Shown: positions 42,401 through 54,340, numbered from the stretch's first letter. The stretch: 64,000 bases of DNA from Chrysaora quinquecirrha (GCA_014526335.1 JACTAT010000060.1:3217445-3281444); one strand, 5' to 3'. The notes: a model not told the origin generated them from the letters alone. Numbers and translations: made by a program.

Positions 42401-44809
42401 TAAATGTTGCTCATAATGAAGTAAAAGCCAGAAATATATTTGATTGGAAATTAAACATTTTAATGAAGTTTATGAGCTTGGGAGTTAATCCAACAAATCT
42501 GACCCTTTTCCAACTCTACTCCAATATCTAGCAAAACCTGTTTTGAAACTTTGCAATGATTCCATTGTATTATCTTAACTGGTAAGCTATTCCATTGATC
42601 AACAGAACAAATGAGTTTAAGTAAATTGAAAAATGATGATGAAAAATGATACAAAATGAAGGAGAAGAACATATTTCTCCAATCAGGTCATGCTAGTCTT
42701 GTGTCAATGACCTGTCATCCTGCATTTTTCATCATTGACAACAAACTTGGCTTCTCATTGTCATCCTATTAGAAATTGTACATCGATTTTAGCATAATCC
42801 AAAGAATGCTTACTTGTTCTGATTTTCACTGGTCATGTGCTTGACTTTAATGTAGAAGTCCAAGTTATCTCCAATAATCTGGTATAGAGAATCTGCCATA
42901 GATTTTTCAAGTTGCTTTTTTGAGTGAATCATCTGTTCAAATTTCTTTACCTCTTCCTCCTTTGAGTCTCGGGCCATCAATTCAAATTCCTTGGTAATGA
43001 GTGAAAGTAGTGATGCGTTAGATGAGTTAGTATCAGTAAGCCTTTCAATGCCACCTCTAGTACCTTTCATTAGCTCTGTCTGTACGAGTGCAATTTGCGT
43101 CTCATCCACATATGTTATTCCAGTTTCCCCAGGTGATTTTCCAACACAGTCCCAGAGCTTCTTTGACTGTTTTTTCATGTCTTCCTTGATCCTGACGAGT
43201 TTCTTTCCAAGATCTTCAATGGCCTCTTTTTGTCAGTGATAATTTTGTCATGATTGTGACCTGCTGCCTGGAGCTTTGCAACCACTCTCTGTCTGCTCAT
43301 ACATACCCCATATGAAGATAAACATTTGTATGCCTGAAATTTGATGGAAGTAAATTTTAACCTTGATCCTTAATGATATTAATACATTTTTCATTTGTTT
43401 AATATTATATCAATGAATATTTCCTTTTAGGGGTGATTTGCCTGCAGAAACGAATAGTTCGTCAAAGAGAAGTTTGAAGGAGATGAAGAAGGCCTTTCGT
43501 GATTGCTATGCCAAACTTGGCACTCTGAGGTCCCTTTTTCCAAAGGTGAAAATGCTTGCGTTAACAGCAACTGCAAATAAAGAATTAGAGAAGAAGATAG
43601 TGAAGTCGCTTGCAATGGACTCGTTCACAATGATAAGGGTAAGCCGAACAGACTTAACATTCGTCTTGCATCAATCAAATGTGCAAAGCTAAGTCCCTCC
43701 ATCCTAGATTGGTTAGTAGGAAAACTAAGGCAGGAAAACAGGCAGTATGAAAAAACAATAATATATTGCCAGAGCATCGAGAATGTCTCTAAAGTGTATG
43801 TGTATCTGAAGGAAGAGCTTGGTCCAGATGCATATGATTCTTTCAAAAAAGAAAAATCAGCATGTTCCTTGTTAATTGGCATGTACCACAGGAAGACATC
43901 AGAGAGATATAAGAAAAGAGTCCTTGATGACTTATCTGATGTGGATGGTTCATGTAGAGTTGTAGTGGCAACAACATCGCTTGTAATGGGCATTGACATC
44001 AGTGACCTCAAGTGTGTAATACATTATGGATCCCCAAGTGAAATAATTGATTATATACAAGGAATAGGAAGAGCAGGAAGAGATGGGAGCAGTGCCGCAG
44101 CAATCCTTTACCACTCAGGACATCAACTATCTAAAGCAATGCCAGAAATGAAAGCTTATGCAAAAACGAAAACATGCCTTCGTGTCGCTCTGTATGGATG
44201 TTTTGATGTCATTGCAGTAAAACTCCCAGCACAAAAACATGAATGCTGTTCCTTTTGTCATTCGGCATGCATTTGTGAAGGAACTGGACCATGCACTATT
44301 TCAAGGCCAAATTATGAGGAAATCTCTGATATTGCCAAACAGAGTGCAGTACGAGTCGTTACTGAGGAAGAGAAGCAACTTTTTTCAGAGGTTCTCGTGG
44401 ACTACAAGTCACAACAGGACCAGGAGCACCATAATCACATTTCTTTCATGGGTAAAGAGTATTTCATAGGTTTGTCTGCAACCATGATCAAGGAGATTGT
44501 TGAACATGTCCCATTTATTTCCAATTTGGAATATGTTCTTGAGCATACTCCTGTATATTACAAAAAGCATGCAGGGAAATATTGTTCATGCTTCAGGATA
44601 TATTTGGAGACATCAGTGAAGAAGAACAAGAGAAGGCAAATGAAGCTGTTTGCACAACAAAGGAATCGCTACAGGACGCAACTTTGCCTGAGTGGTTGTT
44701 GGATATAGATTCAGATGAAGACAGCATTGAGCATGAGGTAGACAACAGCCTGGAGGACTTTTTTACAGATGTACAAGAGATTGGAATTTGTGACAGTGAT
44801 ATAGATTAG
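39422..44809 (+). CDS. RecQ-like superfamily 2 DNA helicase, two exons
   Basis: Exon 39422-39930 encodes motif I TGHGKS, VLVISPLLVIM and motif II ADEAHCV. A GTAAGC...TTTTAG intron runs to 43430. Exon 43431-44809 gives motif III LALTATAN, motif IV IIYCQS, motif V ATTSLVMGIDISDLK, motif VI QGIGRAGRDG, then a Cys-rich finger (ECCSFCHSACICEG) and an acidic tail ending at 44809. All helicase motifs are present, in RecQ order, in about 630 residues; the RQC/HRDC domains of cellular RecQ are absent. One-base breaks sit at short A runs near 43656 and 44578. It probably unwinds DNA during transposition. The large intron holds four exons of the opposite-strand gene. Confidence 0.85.
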
Positions 44810-46742
44810 TTGGCCTTAATTAGCAATTACAGTATTTTAGTCCTGTTATTTCTCTCTATGTAGCCATGTACTAGCCAACCTGTAAATCAATTGATTATTA
44901 TTACTATTGTATATTCTTCCTAACCTATCAAAAAATTGCCCAAAAAAGAATCAGTGATCATTGAGAAGATGATTACTAAAAGATAATCTTAATAAACACT
45001 AATGTTTTACTGTGCAATGTTGAATGATAATAGAAACATTTATATTTTCATCAGTAGCCATCTTCCCAGTGACCATAATTAATATTTCACCATAATTTTT
45101 TTAAATTAGATTATATCCAAGTCTCTAACTTACCCTTTTTTAGCTCCACTGTGATGTAAAACTAGTGAACTTCTGTATGCCAATGCACTCAAGGTAGGGC
45201 TTCTCATCTTCATTAGAATTCCAAATGCCATTGCAAGGGTACAGAGGCTTTGATCTTTTACTTGACCCTCCTTGATCTTCTTTCTTCTTCTCCGGGATAT
45301 GACTGAGTTTTTAAGGGCAATGTATAACACTGGAGCTCGCTTTTGGAGTTCGCCAACAACATCTTCATTTTCAGGCTCAAAAGATCTTCACAGTTGGTTT
45401 TGGAAAGTATGCTAGGGTTTTTCACACTTACAACTTCAGACACTTCATCCAAAATTTTGTCTTCAAACCATTTCAAAAGACAAACTTTTAACTTGTCATG
45501 CTCTGCAATCTTTTTTATTACACAGTTAAAATCTCCAGTGGCAAGGGATGCTATAATGGATGATGTACCAGCTGATTTTATCTGAAATTGCTTGCCCCTG
45601 ATTTAATAATTGATCTTAACCTAAAAATTAGATTTAAGAAAACAATCAAACTTGAGAAACTAAGAAAGTAATAGAAACTAAGAAAGTAATAGAGAATACT
45701 ATGCAAGGAACATTTGTAACTTATTCTTAGAAATAGAAATTGAAAATTTCCTTGCTTACCCCTATTTGAAATTGGGGCATTTGGGCCCCCAGTCAAAAAA
45801 CTGATAGATATAATTTTCCCCAATTAAGAGCCATGAATATGGCAGCAGGTTTTAAAGAAATTGCTATGCTTGTAGCATATATAATTTTGAAACAATAAAA
45901 GTGCAGTTAGTATAGGCCTGATGATCTATAATTTTCTCACACTTAATAATATGTCAATCATATTATGTTATGTTAGTAGTGATAATAAGTATACAATAAA
46001 TAACAGCTCCAACAATATTTTGCTGTGTTTGAAAATTCCTTTTCAAATTTATCATTTGGATAGTAGGCCAAATTACGAGTTTCTCGTAAAGAATATTCCG
46101 TCTACCCTCCGTTAGCATAATTGTCCTTCCTCCCCTCCAAAAAAGGAAACAAGGCAATTGAAAAGTACATACATCTACAGCTGTCAACGTTGGTTGTCTT
46201 TCATTACACAAATCCACATCTTTGAATGGCAAGTTCTCCTGGTCGATTAGAAAAGAACACGATTTTTTTCTTGTGTTGTGTTCGGTAGTAGCAGCAATCT
46301 GCACGTTGTTCATTTGCAACATCTTTAAGGGAGGGCCAGCTTTGTGAGGAGATTTCGAACATCTTTTTGTTCTGTATTCTTGTAGCGATGATGATGAATG
46401 TGACTCAGTGAGATGGCTTAGTATTTCATCAAAACCTTTCTTGAAGGCAGCAATTTCATCCAACGTTTTTACAAACCTGCATATCTTACTATGACAGCTC
46501 TTACAGGACACCGCGGATTGCAATAATGGTCGAGCAACATGTTTGACTTCTGAGAAAACTTTTCTAATTTTGTCGTAAAAATCACTCTCTGAAGAACTCT
46601 TTAACTTTCCAAAGATCTTGTATGCAGGCCTTCTACCATTTGCAGAAAAATTTAAATTGCAGAGGAAGCACGAAAGGCTATTATCATATATTTCCTTTGG
46701 ATCTACCCGAGGATATACCTTCACTGGCGTTTTATCTGTCAT
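40142..46742 (-). CDS. DUF6589 protein, six exons (putative transposase)
   Basis: Exons 46742-46173, 45581-45134, 43333-42814, 42377-42107, 41904-41623 and 41308-40142 join in phase (one 3' border, CAG|GTTGGA, is weak), about 1085 residues. Exon 1 has CFLCNLNF and CKSCHSKIC, a zinc-binding start. DUF6589 landmarks: HIPHKYSAEMSQKS, VPLGVLLKNES, FLGGDNLTEERARNLQ, EDWHAIRYMYQ, ILYEAFFNAESAKD, a C2H2-like FVCRHQGCPK, then EGDGDRIMRCWKMFLLYYKA and NISCDLRLEQINR. Acidic residues in conserved places (GGD, DWH, CDL..E) could be catalytic, but I cannot assign them. Frame breaks of one base lie in T runs at 45368-45371 and 43227-43231. It starts just inside the right end, opposite to the helicase. Confidence 0.85.
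42460..42672 (-). pseudogene. Possible LINE 3' scrap in a DUF6589 intron
   Basis: Encodes ICSVDQWNSLPVKIIQW, resembling the terminal R.V..WNSLP..I motif of LINE reverse transcriptases. Short, with no other landmark. Confidence 0.35.
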
Positions 46743-46910
46743 ACCTATCCAAAAGAAACTAATTTTCTCAGCTTTTTAATTTCCCGCTTTTTCATAGCAT
46801 CGCATTCACATTTGCATGGTGATGTCATTGAGTGATTCCTGACATCTGTGATTTCTCTAAAGTGATTAGTGCTTCCGTTCATTGGCACGAGAAGGAGGTT
46901 ATTGACTGAT

Positions 46911-47002
46911 GGGACCAGAGCCTCTCTTCCTTCCCCCTCTTTTCATATTTTTATTTTATTTTATTAATAAGTGTTCTATTTTTGGCTCTGGAACCCAGGG
47001 TA
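46911..47002 (-). repeat. Right terminal inverted repeat
   Basis: GGGACCAGAGCCTC, a T-rich spacer and GGCTCTGGAACCCAGGGTA form the inverted partner of 39177-39263, followed directly by the CGGAAATAC duplication. Confidence 0.85.
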
Positions 47003-47399
47003 CGGAAATACCATAATTTTTTTCAAAAAGCATCACAAGGAACTTATCAATCAGGGGCAATCAGGTTGCCTGTGTTACGTTACCAGCCGGGCGTCATAAT
47101 CTCCCTCAGAAATTGTTGCTTAGGCTATCAGCTAGTTTGATAGTGGCATGATCCGCTTCCAACCAATCAAAAAGCAAGAGGTTATGCGCCCCCAAAATCT
47201 ACCTCACAAAAACCGAGTGCAAATTTTCCAAGGCCTCTTAATCTTGTTAATTGAGCTGAACGGTTCTTAGTGTAGCGAAAGTATTCAAGCGAAGGGTATT
47301 CATTTGGAGTATGTATTCTGATATCTCATGATTCCTAAGTCCAACTCTCGTTGAAGCAAGCGTTGCTCAACTAAAGCCAGCACATTATTTAGCTTCCGA

Positions 47400-48215
47400 C
47401 CTGAACGAGAACTTGAGTCAATTTAACAGCCGGACTCCGAGCCGAATGGCAAGAAGGTTCATAATCTGACTAGTGAGGTCCAAAACGAAATCAAAGAACT
47501 GGTACAAATTGTAGTTAAAGAGGGCTTAAAAGAAACAACGAGCGAGACTACGAAGCAGCTTTGGCTAACTACACCAGTGGAAACAACATCAGTCGCAACA
47601 ACATCAGTCCCTCCTCTGCTGCAAATCAAAATAAAAACGCCACTACACTGCCTGGTCATTAACCATCGTTCCAGAGGATTAGCACAGAATACGAAAGCAT
47701 GGGATGACAGATGCGTTTCCAAATTGCTCCTCCAGATGGTAGTTTCAAGCCACAAATTCCAGCTAGCAAACATAACAAGCATCCAGAGTGGTGAGTTTTT
47801 TGTCGAAGCTCTCTCGAAGCTCTTGCCTGAAAATCTTCATGTCTTTAAGTCATCTTTGGAATTCAATCTTTCCATTTGGCTTTGAGGGAAAACTCTACTC
47901 TAAAATTGTTCAGCACTTTCGCCCCAAAGAAAATGATTCAAGACATTCAAAGCTTGTCAGCAGCTTTTACCACATACATGAAACTCATAATCGAAAAATT
48001 TCCTGGTAGATAAAAAGATTTAGTTGTTTACTTAGACATAATTCGCTAGGCTGCCATCAAACAGAGTCAAGGAAACTCTCGTCACACAGCTGTCGAATCG
48101 GTGCGGCAACGGAGGCTGCCAACTCAGATTTATCTAACAGGTTAATAAAAACACTGTGACGATGATCAAGCACTTGTTATCAGCGCTATATTCGTAACCC
48201 GATAAAGGTGATAGG
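47400..48215 (+). pseudogene. Tyrosine-recombinase retroelement, internally deleted
   Basis: The first part is an ORF1-like protein (EVQNEIKELVQIVVKEGLKE, IQSGEFFVEALSKLLPENL), akin to 36335-37266. At about 48050 it jumps to the end of a tyrosine recombinase: SSHSCRIGAAT (HxxR) and STCYQRYIR (nucleophile Tyr). Reverse transcriptase and the rest are missing, so this is a deletion derivative. Confidence 0.6.
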
Positions 48216-48700
48216 CTCTTCTCTGGGCAAGCTTAGGTTTGCAAAAAGCCAAAGGATTACATTTTCAATAAAAAGACTTCGCATGGTTCGTTTAGTCTAA
48301 AGTTTATCAACTTGTTCGACGGTAAGGTACGGTTTGGTTCACTTAGGGATGGTATAATTGCGCGCAATATCTCGGTTTTGGCGGTCAAAAACTCTGAAAA
48401 TAAAAAGAACGAAGTTAAAGCTGTCACAACAGTCATTAGATGCATACAAGCATTCTCACCATTCAACTCATCCCTTCAACTGCTTCAAGCAGCACAAGGG
48501 AAGAACAGTTTTTTTCGTAATCCAGCAGTGTTGCTGAAACTGCGGTTGACGCAGGAGGAGCATTCTATTGTTCTATATTCCCGCTCTTTCAAAACCTCGT
48601 GGTTTTCAAACATTCTTCCATCGTGAAAAGTCAGGATTTATCGGTTATTGCTCACCTTTATTCGTTCTTACTTTAAAAAAAAAGTGATTTGTTTGCCGAC
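48216..48700. other. Spacer between two recombinase elements
   Basis: An open frame of 104 codons at 48312-48626 has no recognised motif. Possibly terminal sequence of one of the elements. Confidence 0.3.
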
Positions 48701-49929
48701 ATGCCTCCGAAGAAAGTTCTAACCAACGCAGAGAAGAATATACAACGTGATCGTCGTTTGACTCTCGCGGACTGGTTGAGACAGAGAAAGCCTACATTGC
48801 GTCAGCGCTGTGCTCTTTATGGCCTAACAGTTGTCGGGACAAAACAAGCTTTAGCGGATCGTCTGGTGGAATATCTTCATGTTGGAAGAAATCATCCTGA
48901 GCAATTTTAAGCTGCTGATGTATTTGACGCTGGTTCACTTAGTGAAAGGGAAGATAATAGCTCAAATGCCTCTGTTATTTCTGCTCCCGTACATGACCAA
49001 CCCACTATCAGGCCACTAACTCCCCCAGTTAACAACCAACCAGTTGTCCAAATGCTAGTTGAAGAACTTCGTGCCCTTATAAGAGAAGAAGTTAAACTAC
49101 AAAGTCAGGATATCACTCAAAACCGTTCCAGGAATATTCAGTCAGAGCCTGAAGTTCTTAACCCCCCCTCTCATTGGCCAACTTCAGCTTTCTCTGTTTC
49201 AACTAGTCCGCAAGAGTCAAACGACGATCACGTTGTTTATTCTTCTCTGCGTTCACTTAGTTATTCGTCTATAACAACGTATCTAGCAGTTAAAACACTG
49301 AATTCGGTTTGTCGCTAGATCTGCAGAATATGCCTCTATTACACTTGCTTCTTCGTGGAGTAAAACGTTCCAAAGGGGAGCTTATATGCCCGCACTGCCT
49401 ACCAATTACTTTCCCAATCATGAAGTCACTAAAAGAAGGCCTCCGCCATGCATATTACATTGAACAAGATAAACAAATGCTGTGGGTAGCGTTGACAACT
49501 GCCTTTTTTGGGTTCTTACGGTCGTCTGAATTTTGCAGCAAATCCACAACATCATTTGATCAAAGCGCGACCCTTCTAGTATCAGACGTGTCCTTCAACG
49601 ATGGCATATTCATTTTGGACATTAAAGTTTCAAAAGCAGACCCGTTCCGTCGTGGCCATTCAATACGTTTAGCGGCATCCCGTTCCTCTGTCTATCCTGT
49701 GCGTGCCTTGCAGAAGCACTTGAACCTGTGTCACGACACATCAAAGCCTCGATTTACGTTCTACGACGGCAAACATCTTACGCGCAGCGTACTAACAGAC
49801 ATTCTGCACTCGCTATTTCAGGACTCACCCTACAAGGGAAGTTACACGTCTCACAGCTTTAGAATTGTTGCTGCCAGTACTGCAGCGGCCGCGGATACGA
49901 CCCCAAGTACTGCCACATGCGTTGTTTAA
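48701..49929 (+). pseudogene. SAP-domain tyrosine recombinase of a mobile element
   Basis: The start MPPKKVLTNAEKNIQRDRR leads into a SAP-like helix-turn-helix (LRQRCALYGLTVVGTKQALA), which binds DNA. A TAA follows at 48908; the frame then continues (VEELRALIREEVKLQ) and, after a one-base shift near 49305, becomes a recombinase core: LLLRGVKRSKGE, TTAFFGFLRSSE (catalytic Arg in the RSSE turn), and SHSFRIVAASTAAAA (HxxR). It ends at 49929 before the GRW..Y block, so the nucleophile Tyr is lost. It belongs to the DIRS/Ngaro/Crypton class; I cannot say which. Confidence 0.65.
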
Positions 49930-51639
49930 TTTGCTGTACTCTGCGATAGTTTTCTTAGCGCGACGTACGGGGTTAACATAAAAATATCTTGATTCGAAGG
50001 AAATGAGAAGATTTGTTTGAGCGTTTTTCTTTTCATTTTGAAAGATATTAAAAAAGTATTTTTTCGCAGGTCTCCAAGGTTTTCTCTTCTCGCCTTGCTG
50101 GCTACCAAAGCAAAGGCCAGTAGATCACCTAGGCCTATTCTGCTGTTGCTGGAAAAAACCCAGAAGTGTCTGTTTGAAATGTGTGTATGAACGAACATAG
50201 AGGCAGAGCCTCATGATGAGCTGGTCAAGACATATTATAGCCAGGCTGTCAATAAAATAAGGACAGAAGTAAATAGTTTCATCACACTATAGCACATCTG
50301 CAAACAAATGCAATGTTATGCAAGGTCTAAAAAGTAGTTGTTATGTTAGCTGTTGTTGCCTGGCTCTCCTTTGTGCCTGGTTTCTTGCTTGGGTTTTTTA
50401 TTTTTGTTTTCAAATTTGTTACTGTCTTTAAAAAAAATCAAGGCTGAATATCAAGAGAAAATCTCAAGTCACAATTGGCAACTGCAGATTTCTGGTTTCT
50501 GATCTGATAGAACGAGATGAACTGGCAAGCAAAGTGAACAGCATCAATGCATAAAAAAGGAAGGCGGTATTACAACCATCACCAACACAATATAAAAACA
50601 GCTGCTGTATGAATTCTATATTAATGAAAATTTTTACAACGATTTTTCTGAATTTCAAATCAGAAGAAGTGTGTATGATTCTGTAGATGCAACAAATCAT
50701 GAGAATTTACTGGCTGTCATGCTTTGGTTTAATGGTCATCCTACAAGAACTCAATTTATTGTGAGTGAAAGTTTGATCTGGGATGTGACCAACACGATGT
50801 GCAGCATCTTTGAGGCAATGGAAATGTTCGACGTTAAAACAACAACGAATAAAGACCAATGTGATCCTATGAAATATTACAAGTCTGAATATTTGGGGCA
50901 AACGAATAAAGCTGATCAACTATCATTCATTCTTCAGTTATATTGGATGTAGATCTTTTCAAACATAAAGAAACCATAAGGCAGCTTAAGAGCAATGTGT
51001 CTGAGCCATAAAGTGTTGATATTGTCATTCAAATTCTTACTGATTTTCAAACGTCGAAAGTTTTGTACATTTTGTTAAGTGATATCTTGCAAATGCAAAA
51101 TATTTTATATAAGTGACTCGTTTGAAGTTGCATGAAATACGATATCAAAAAAGAAGTGACTTATAGATTTGGGTTGGGAAATCGTTAAAAGATGTTTGAT
51201 CATGCGAAAATGGCGGAGAGCGATATTGTAAGCTGTTATGGTTTATTGGCTCTAACCAACCAGAATTATTAAATGTATATAGAATAGCTTCGATTGAGAC
51301 GTTTGTTTCTCACTAAAATACCACAGCATCTGTTGGAGTTGGACGAAGCAAACGGTCAAGAAAGTACAATAAAATTAGATGATTTAGATGACGTGATAAC
51401 GTTATGGCAGTCAACGCTTTGAACATATTTCCAAAGAAAGCGAAATTAAAAAAGTTCATTAAACGTAACGTATGTTGCGCTGTTCACCAACCTGCACGAC
51501 AAGAGTCAAATTCAGCTTTCGCTAAAAATTCTTCCACAAGAAAGAGAAAAGTATTTCTTTACACTGTTGCAACAGGCAAACCATATGGATATCTGCTTTC
51601 TGACTTTTCTCAAAGCCCTAATGGGAAAGCATCATCTGC
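49930..51639. other. No recognised gene
   Basis: Open frames at 50671-50952 and 51404-51658 (the latter Lys-rich, with NALNIFPKKAKLKKF) have no recognised domain. The second lies just before the gypsy fragment but is not gag or protease. Confidence 0.3.
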
Positions 51640-53755
51640 TGTGATTGGTCCACCTTAGATGCTGCATCGGCATATTGGTCCATGCCTTTAAATGAAAACG
51701 ACCAAGAAAAACTGCATTATCAGTGCCACATGAAAAATTTGAATTTAACGTGACACCCTATGGTCTTCGTAATGCAGGAGCATCGTATCAACGCTTCATG
51801 GACATATGTCTTTCTGGACTGCCTACCGACCGAGTATTAGCGTACATGGACGATATTGTTATTTTTACGCCAAATTTCGATTCACACATACATCAGTTAG
51901 ATTCCGTATTCAAATGTCTTCGCTCAGCAGGTATCACATTGAAAGCATCAAAATGCGTCCTTGCTCATGAAAAGGTTGCCTTCCTGGGATACGAATTATC
52001 AGCTCGCGGAATTCAGCCTCAGCAAAGATTGACAGATGCTATTCGTGATTTCCCTTGCCCTACTACAAAAAAGGAACTCAAAGGATTCCTCGGACTCACA
52101 GGGTTTTATCGTCAGTTTATTCAAGTCTTTGCAGAAATCAGTAAGGCCCTAAATCGAGTAACTAACGATAGCGTCGTCTATACCTGGGACCAAACATGTC
52201 AAACTGCATTTACGACCCTCAAAGACAAGCTTTGTGCAAAACCAGTACTAGCATTCCCACGCTGTGGTGAGCCATTAATGGTTGAAGTAGATGCAGGTAA
52301 CGTAGTTGTGGGTGGAGTACAAGTTCAGCCCACCCAGTTGCTTACTTCTCACCAAATTAACCAAATCTCAAAGAAATTGGTCAGTACATAGCAAGGAAGC
52401 ATATGCTCTTTTAGTTGCAGTCCGTACTTGGCATGTCTATTTAGCTGGAACCTCCTTCGTCCTACAATCCGATCATAACCCACTCGTTCACATCAGGAAT
52501 ATGAAAGATCCACGGGGAAAATTCGCACGTTGGATCTCCGAATTAGAAGAATATGATTATTCAATTACCTATCAACCTGGAAAACATAGCGCCAAAGCTG
52601 ATGCGTTATCGTGAACAACCACATCAAATGAAGATCTAGCGTCATTTGAGACAATCTTCGACGACAAAGTTTACTGTATTGGATTGGCCCAACCAAGAGA
52701 TTAGTTGCCAACGGAAGTTCTGTAACTAAAGGTAGACTAAAACGCGTCGCTAACCAACTCCAAATAGAGGATGATGTCCTGACAAAATCTGGTTGTCCAG
52801 TACTGCCAGCATCATTACGACGTTTCATAATATCTAAATTCCACGAAATGGGTCACTTCGGTATCGACAAAATGCATGCTGTTATCAAAGACAGATTCAA
52901 CTGGCCAAACATGTTCGCGTACTTAAGACATTCATCAGGAATTGTCACGCTTGTCAACAAGCAAAAAGTGATCGCCAGACTCCAAAAGCACCTTTACTAC
53001 CTCTTTTTGAACCTGATGCGCCCATGCAACTAGTATCCATTGACAAAGCCACCCTGCCTGAAGATGACAATGGTTATAAATACATCCTACTCGTAGGAGA
53101 CGTTTTCTCGAAATACATCGAAGGGGTACCCCTTCAGAATCAGTCAGCTTCAACGGTCACATCAGCGGTCCTCAACTCATGGATACTAAAACACGGCTGT
53201 CCTTCTTACCTTTTATCCGCTCAGGGGTCTAATGTGGAGGGACAAAACATTCGCAAAATGTGCGACAAGTTCAACATCAAGAAACGCATATCATCCGCTT
53301 ACCACAGTCAACACAATGGTTTTGCGGAGAGAAACATCCGGAACATTCGTGAAGTTTTCCGCACAACGCTACTAGATCGAGGTATTCCTCAGGAGCGGTG
53401 GCGCTCCATGTTACCAGAGGTCATTTTTGCATTGAATTCAACGGAAAGCTCCTCTACCAAGTGTACGCCCTATTATGTTGTCTTTGGGGCAAAACCTGTT
53501 ATGCTGCAAGACCTGTTGCTCGATAAAACCTCAGTTTCGACAGAAACAGATGTACAGTCTCCTAAGGAGTTTGCAACAGAGCTAAAAGTCCGTCTTGCAG
53601 AAGTCTACAAGCATGTTGCATCTCAACTCAACCTTACTCGCCAACAAATGCAAAAGCAATACAATAAAAATATTTGTTTTCATGAGTATCGGCCAGGGGA
53701 TAAGGTTTGGTTGCGTACTAAGTACTTCAAGACAATGAATCACAATCAAACCTAG
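51640..53755 (+). pseudogene. Ty3/gypsy pol fragment (RT, RNase H, integrase)
   Basis: Starts mid-RT at STLDAASAYWSMPL, then TPYGLRNAGASYQRFM, catalytic YMDDIVIF, RNase H (VEVDAGN..., SKEAYALLVAV, QSDHNPL), integrase zinc finger (HEMGHFGIDKM ... CHACQ in another frame) and integrase core. The core first Asp is in VSIDKATL and the Glu in NGFAERN, but the second Asp is Ala (LLSAQGSN for LLSDQGSN), so it is inactive. Frame breaks lie near 51712, 52390 and 52930. No LTRs were found. It stops abruptly at 53755 against the Penelope-like remnant. Confidence 0.85.
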
Positions 53756-54340
53756 AGTTAATCCTATACTCCCTACCACTAACATGACACAGAAACTTAT
53801 CTCCTTCCTTCAAGAAGTGACAAACTTGACAATGAGCTTTACCAAATCGATAACAACCCTTAACAAATGCTCCTGCCGCAAATTGGAAGCCTAGCCCTAA
53901 CCAGCAAGTCCATAAGATTTCTGGCATGTCTAAAAGCAACAAGTGGTTCATTAGGAAATACCCTCTTGTGCTCTTCAGAAACCTTCAACATAGGCTGAAG
54001 CCTACTAGTGACATTATGAATCTTATTGAGGCCTGGGTGATAAGTAACAATAAGTGGGATACCGTCCCCCCGGCCTTGATTACGTCCACCATCATGTCCT
54101 AACAGTCTATCACTATCAATTACCGTAACCCTATCAACTTGTTCCCTGACAATACCTTCCTCATAACCCCTATTAGTCAACCATCCAACCAATTATTCTG
54201 ACCTTTCCTCAAACTTAGCCTCATCAGAACAAATTTTACAGATCCGAAGAGCTTGGCCGTACGGTATAGCCTTCTTAATGTGCCATGGGTGACAGGACAT
54301 GGGAGCCATGACAAGACATGACAAGACATGGGTGCCATGG
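53756..54340 (-). pseudogene. Penelope-like element fragment (RT-nuclease linker)
   Basis: - strand frames give HPWHIKKAIPYGQALRICKI, then LVGWLTNRGYEEGIVREQVD, GIPLIVTYHPGLNKIHN, AFRHARNLMDLLVRARLP and a Cys block (AHCQVCHFL). These landmarks lie between the reverse transcriptase and the GIY-YIG nuclease in Penelope-like elements. It is cut off before the nuclease, at the gypsy junction. No hammerhead seen here. Confidence 0.7.

Larger units (their letters stand above)
39177..47002. mobile_element. DNA transposon encoding a RecQ-like helicase and a DUF6589 protein
   Basis: Inverted ends TACCCTGGGTACCAGAGCC and GGCTCTGGAACCCAGGGTA, with a second matching block AGAGGCTCTGGTACC / GGGACCAGAGCCTC about 75 bp inside, define a 7826-bp element. 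CGGAAATAC flanks it directly on both sides (39168-39176, 47003-47011), a perfect 9-bp target duplication. Inside are two genes starting near opposite ends and interleaved. A helicase beside a transposase-like gene recalls AcademH elements (Academ superfamily), but the 9-bp duplication and the DUF6589 identity of the putative transposase leave the superfamily open. Four one-base frame breaks are present, so this copy is nearly intact. Confidence 0.85.

Noticed and set aside
39422..44809. Helicase as a host RecQ/BLM gene
   Set aside because: It lies between inverted ends with a target duplication, interleaved with a DUF6589 gene, and lacks RQC and HRDC domains.
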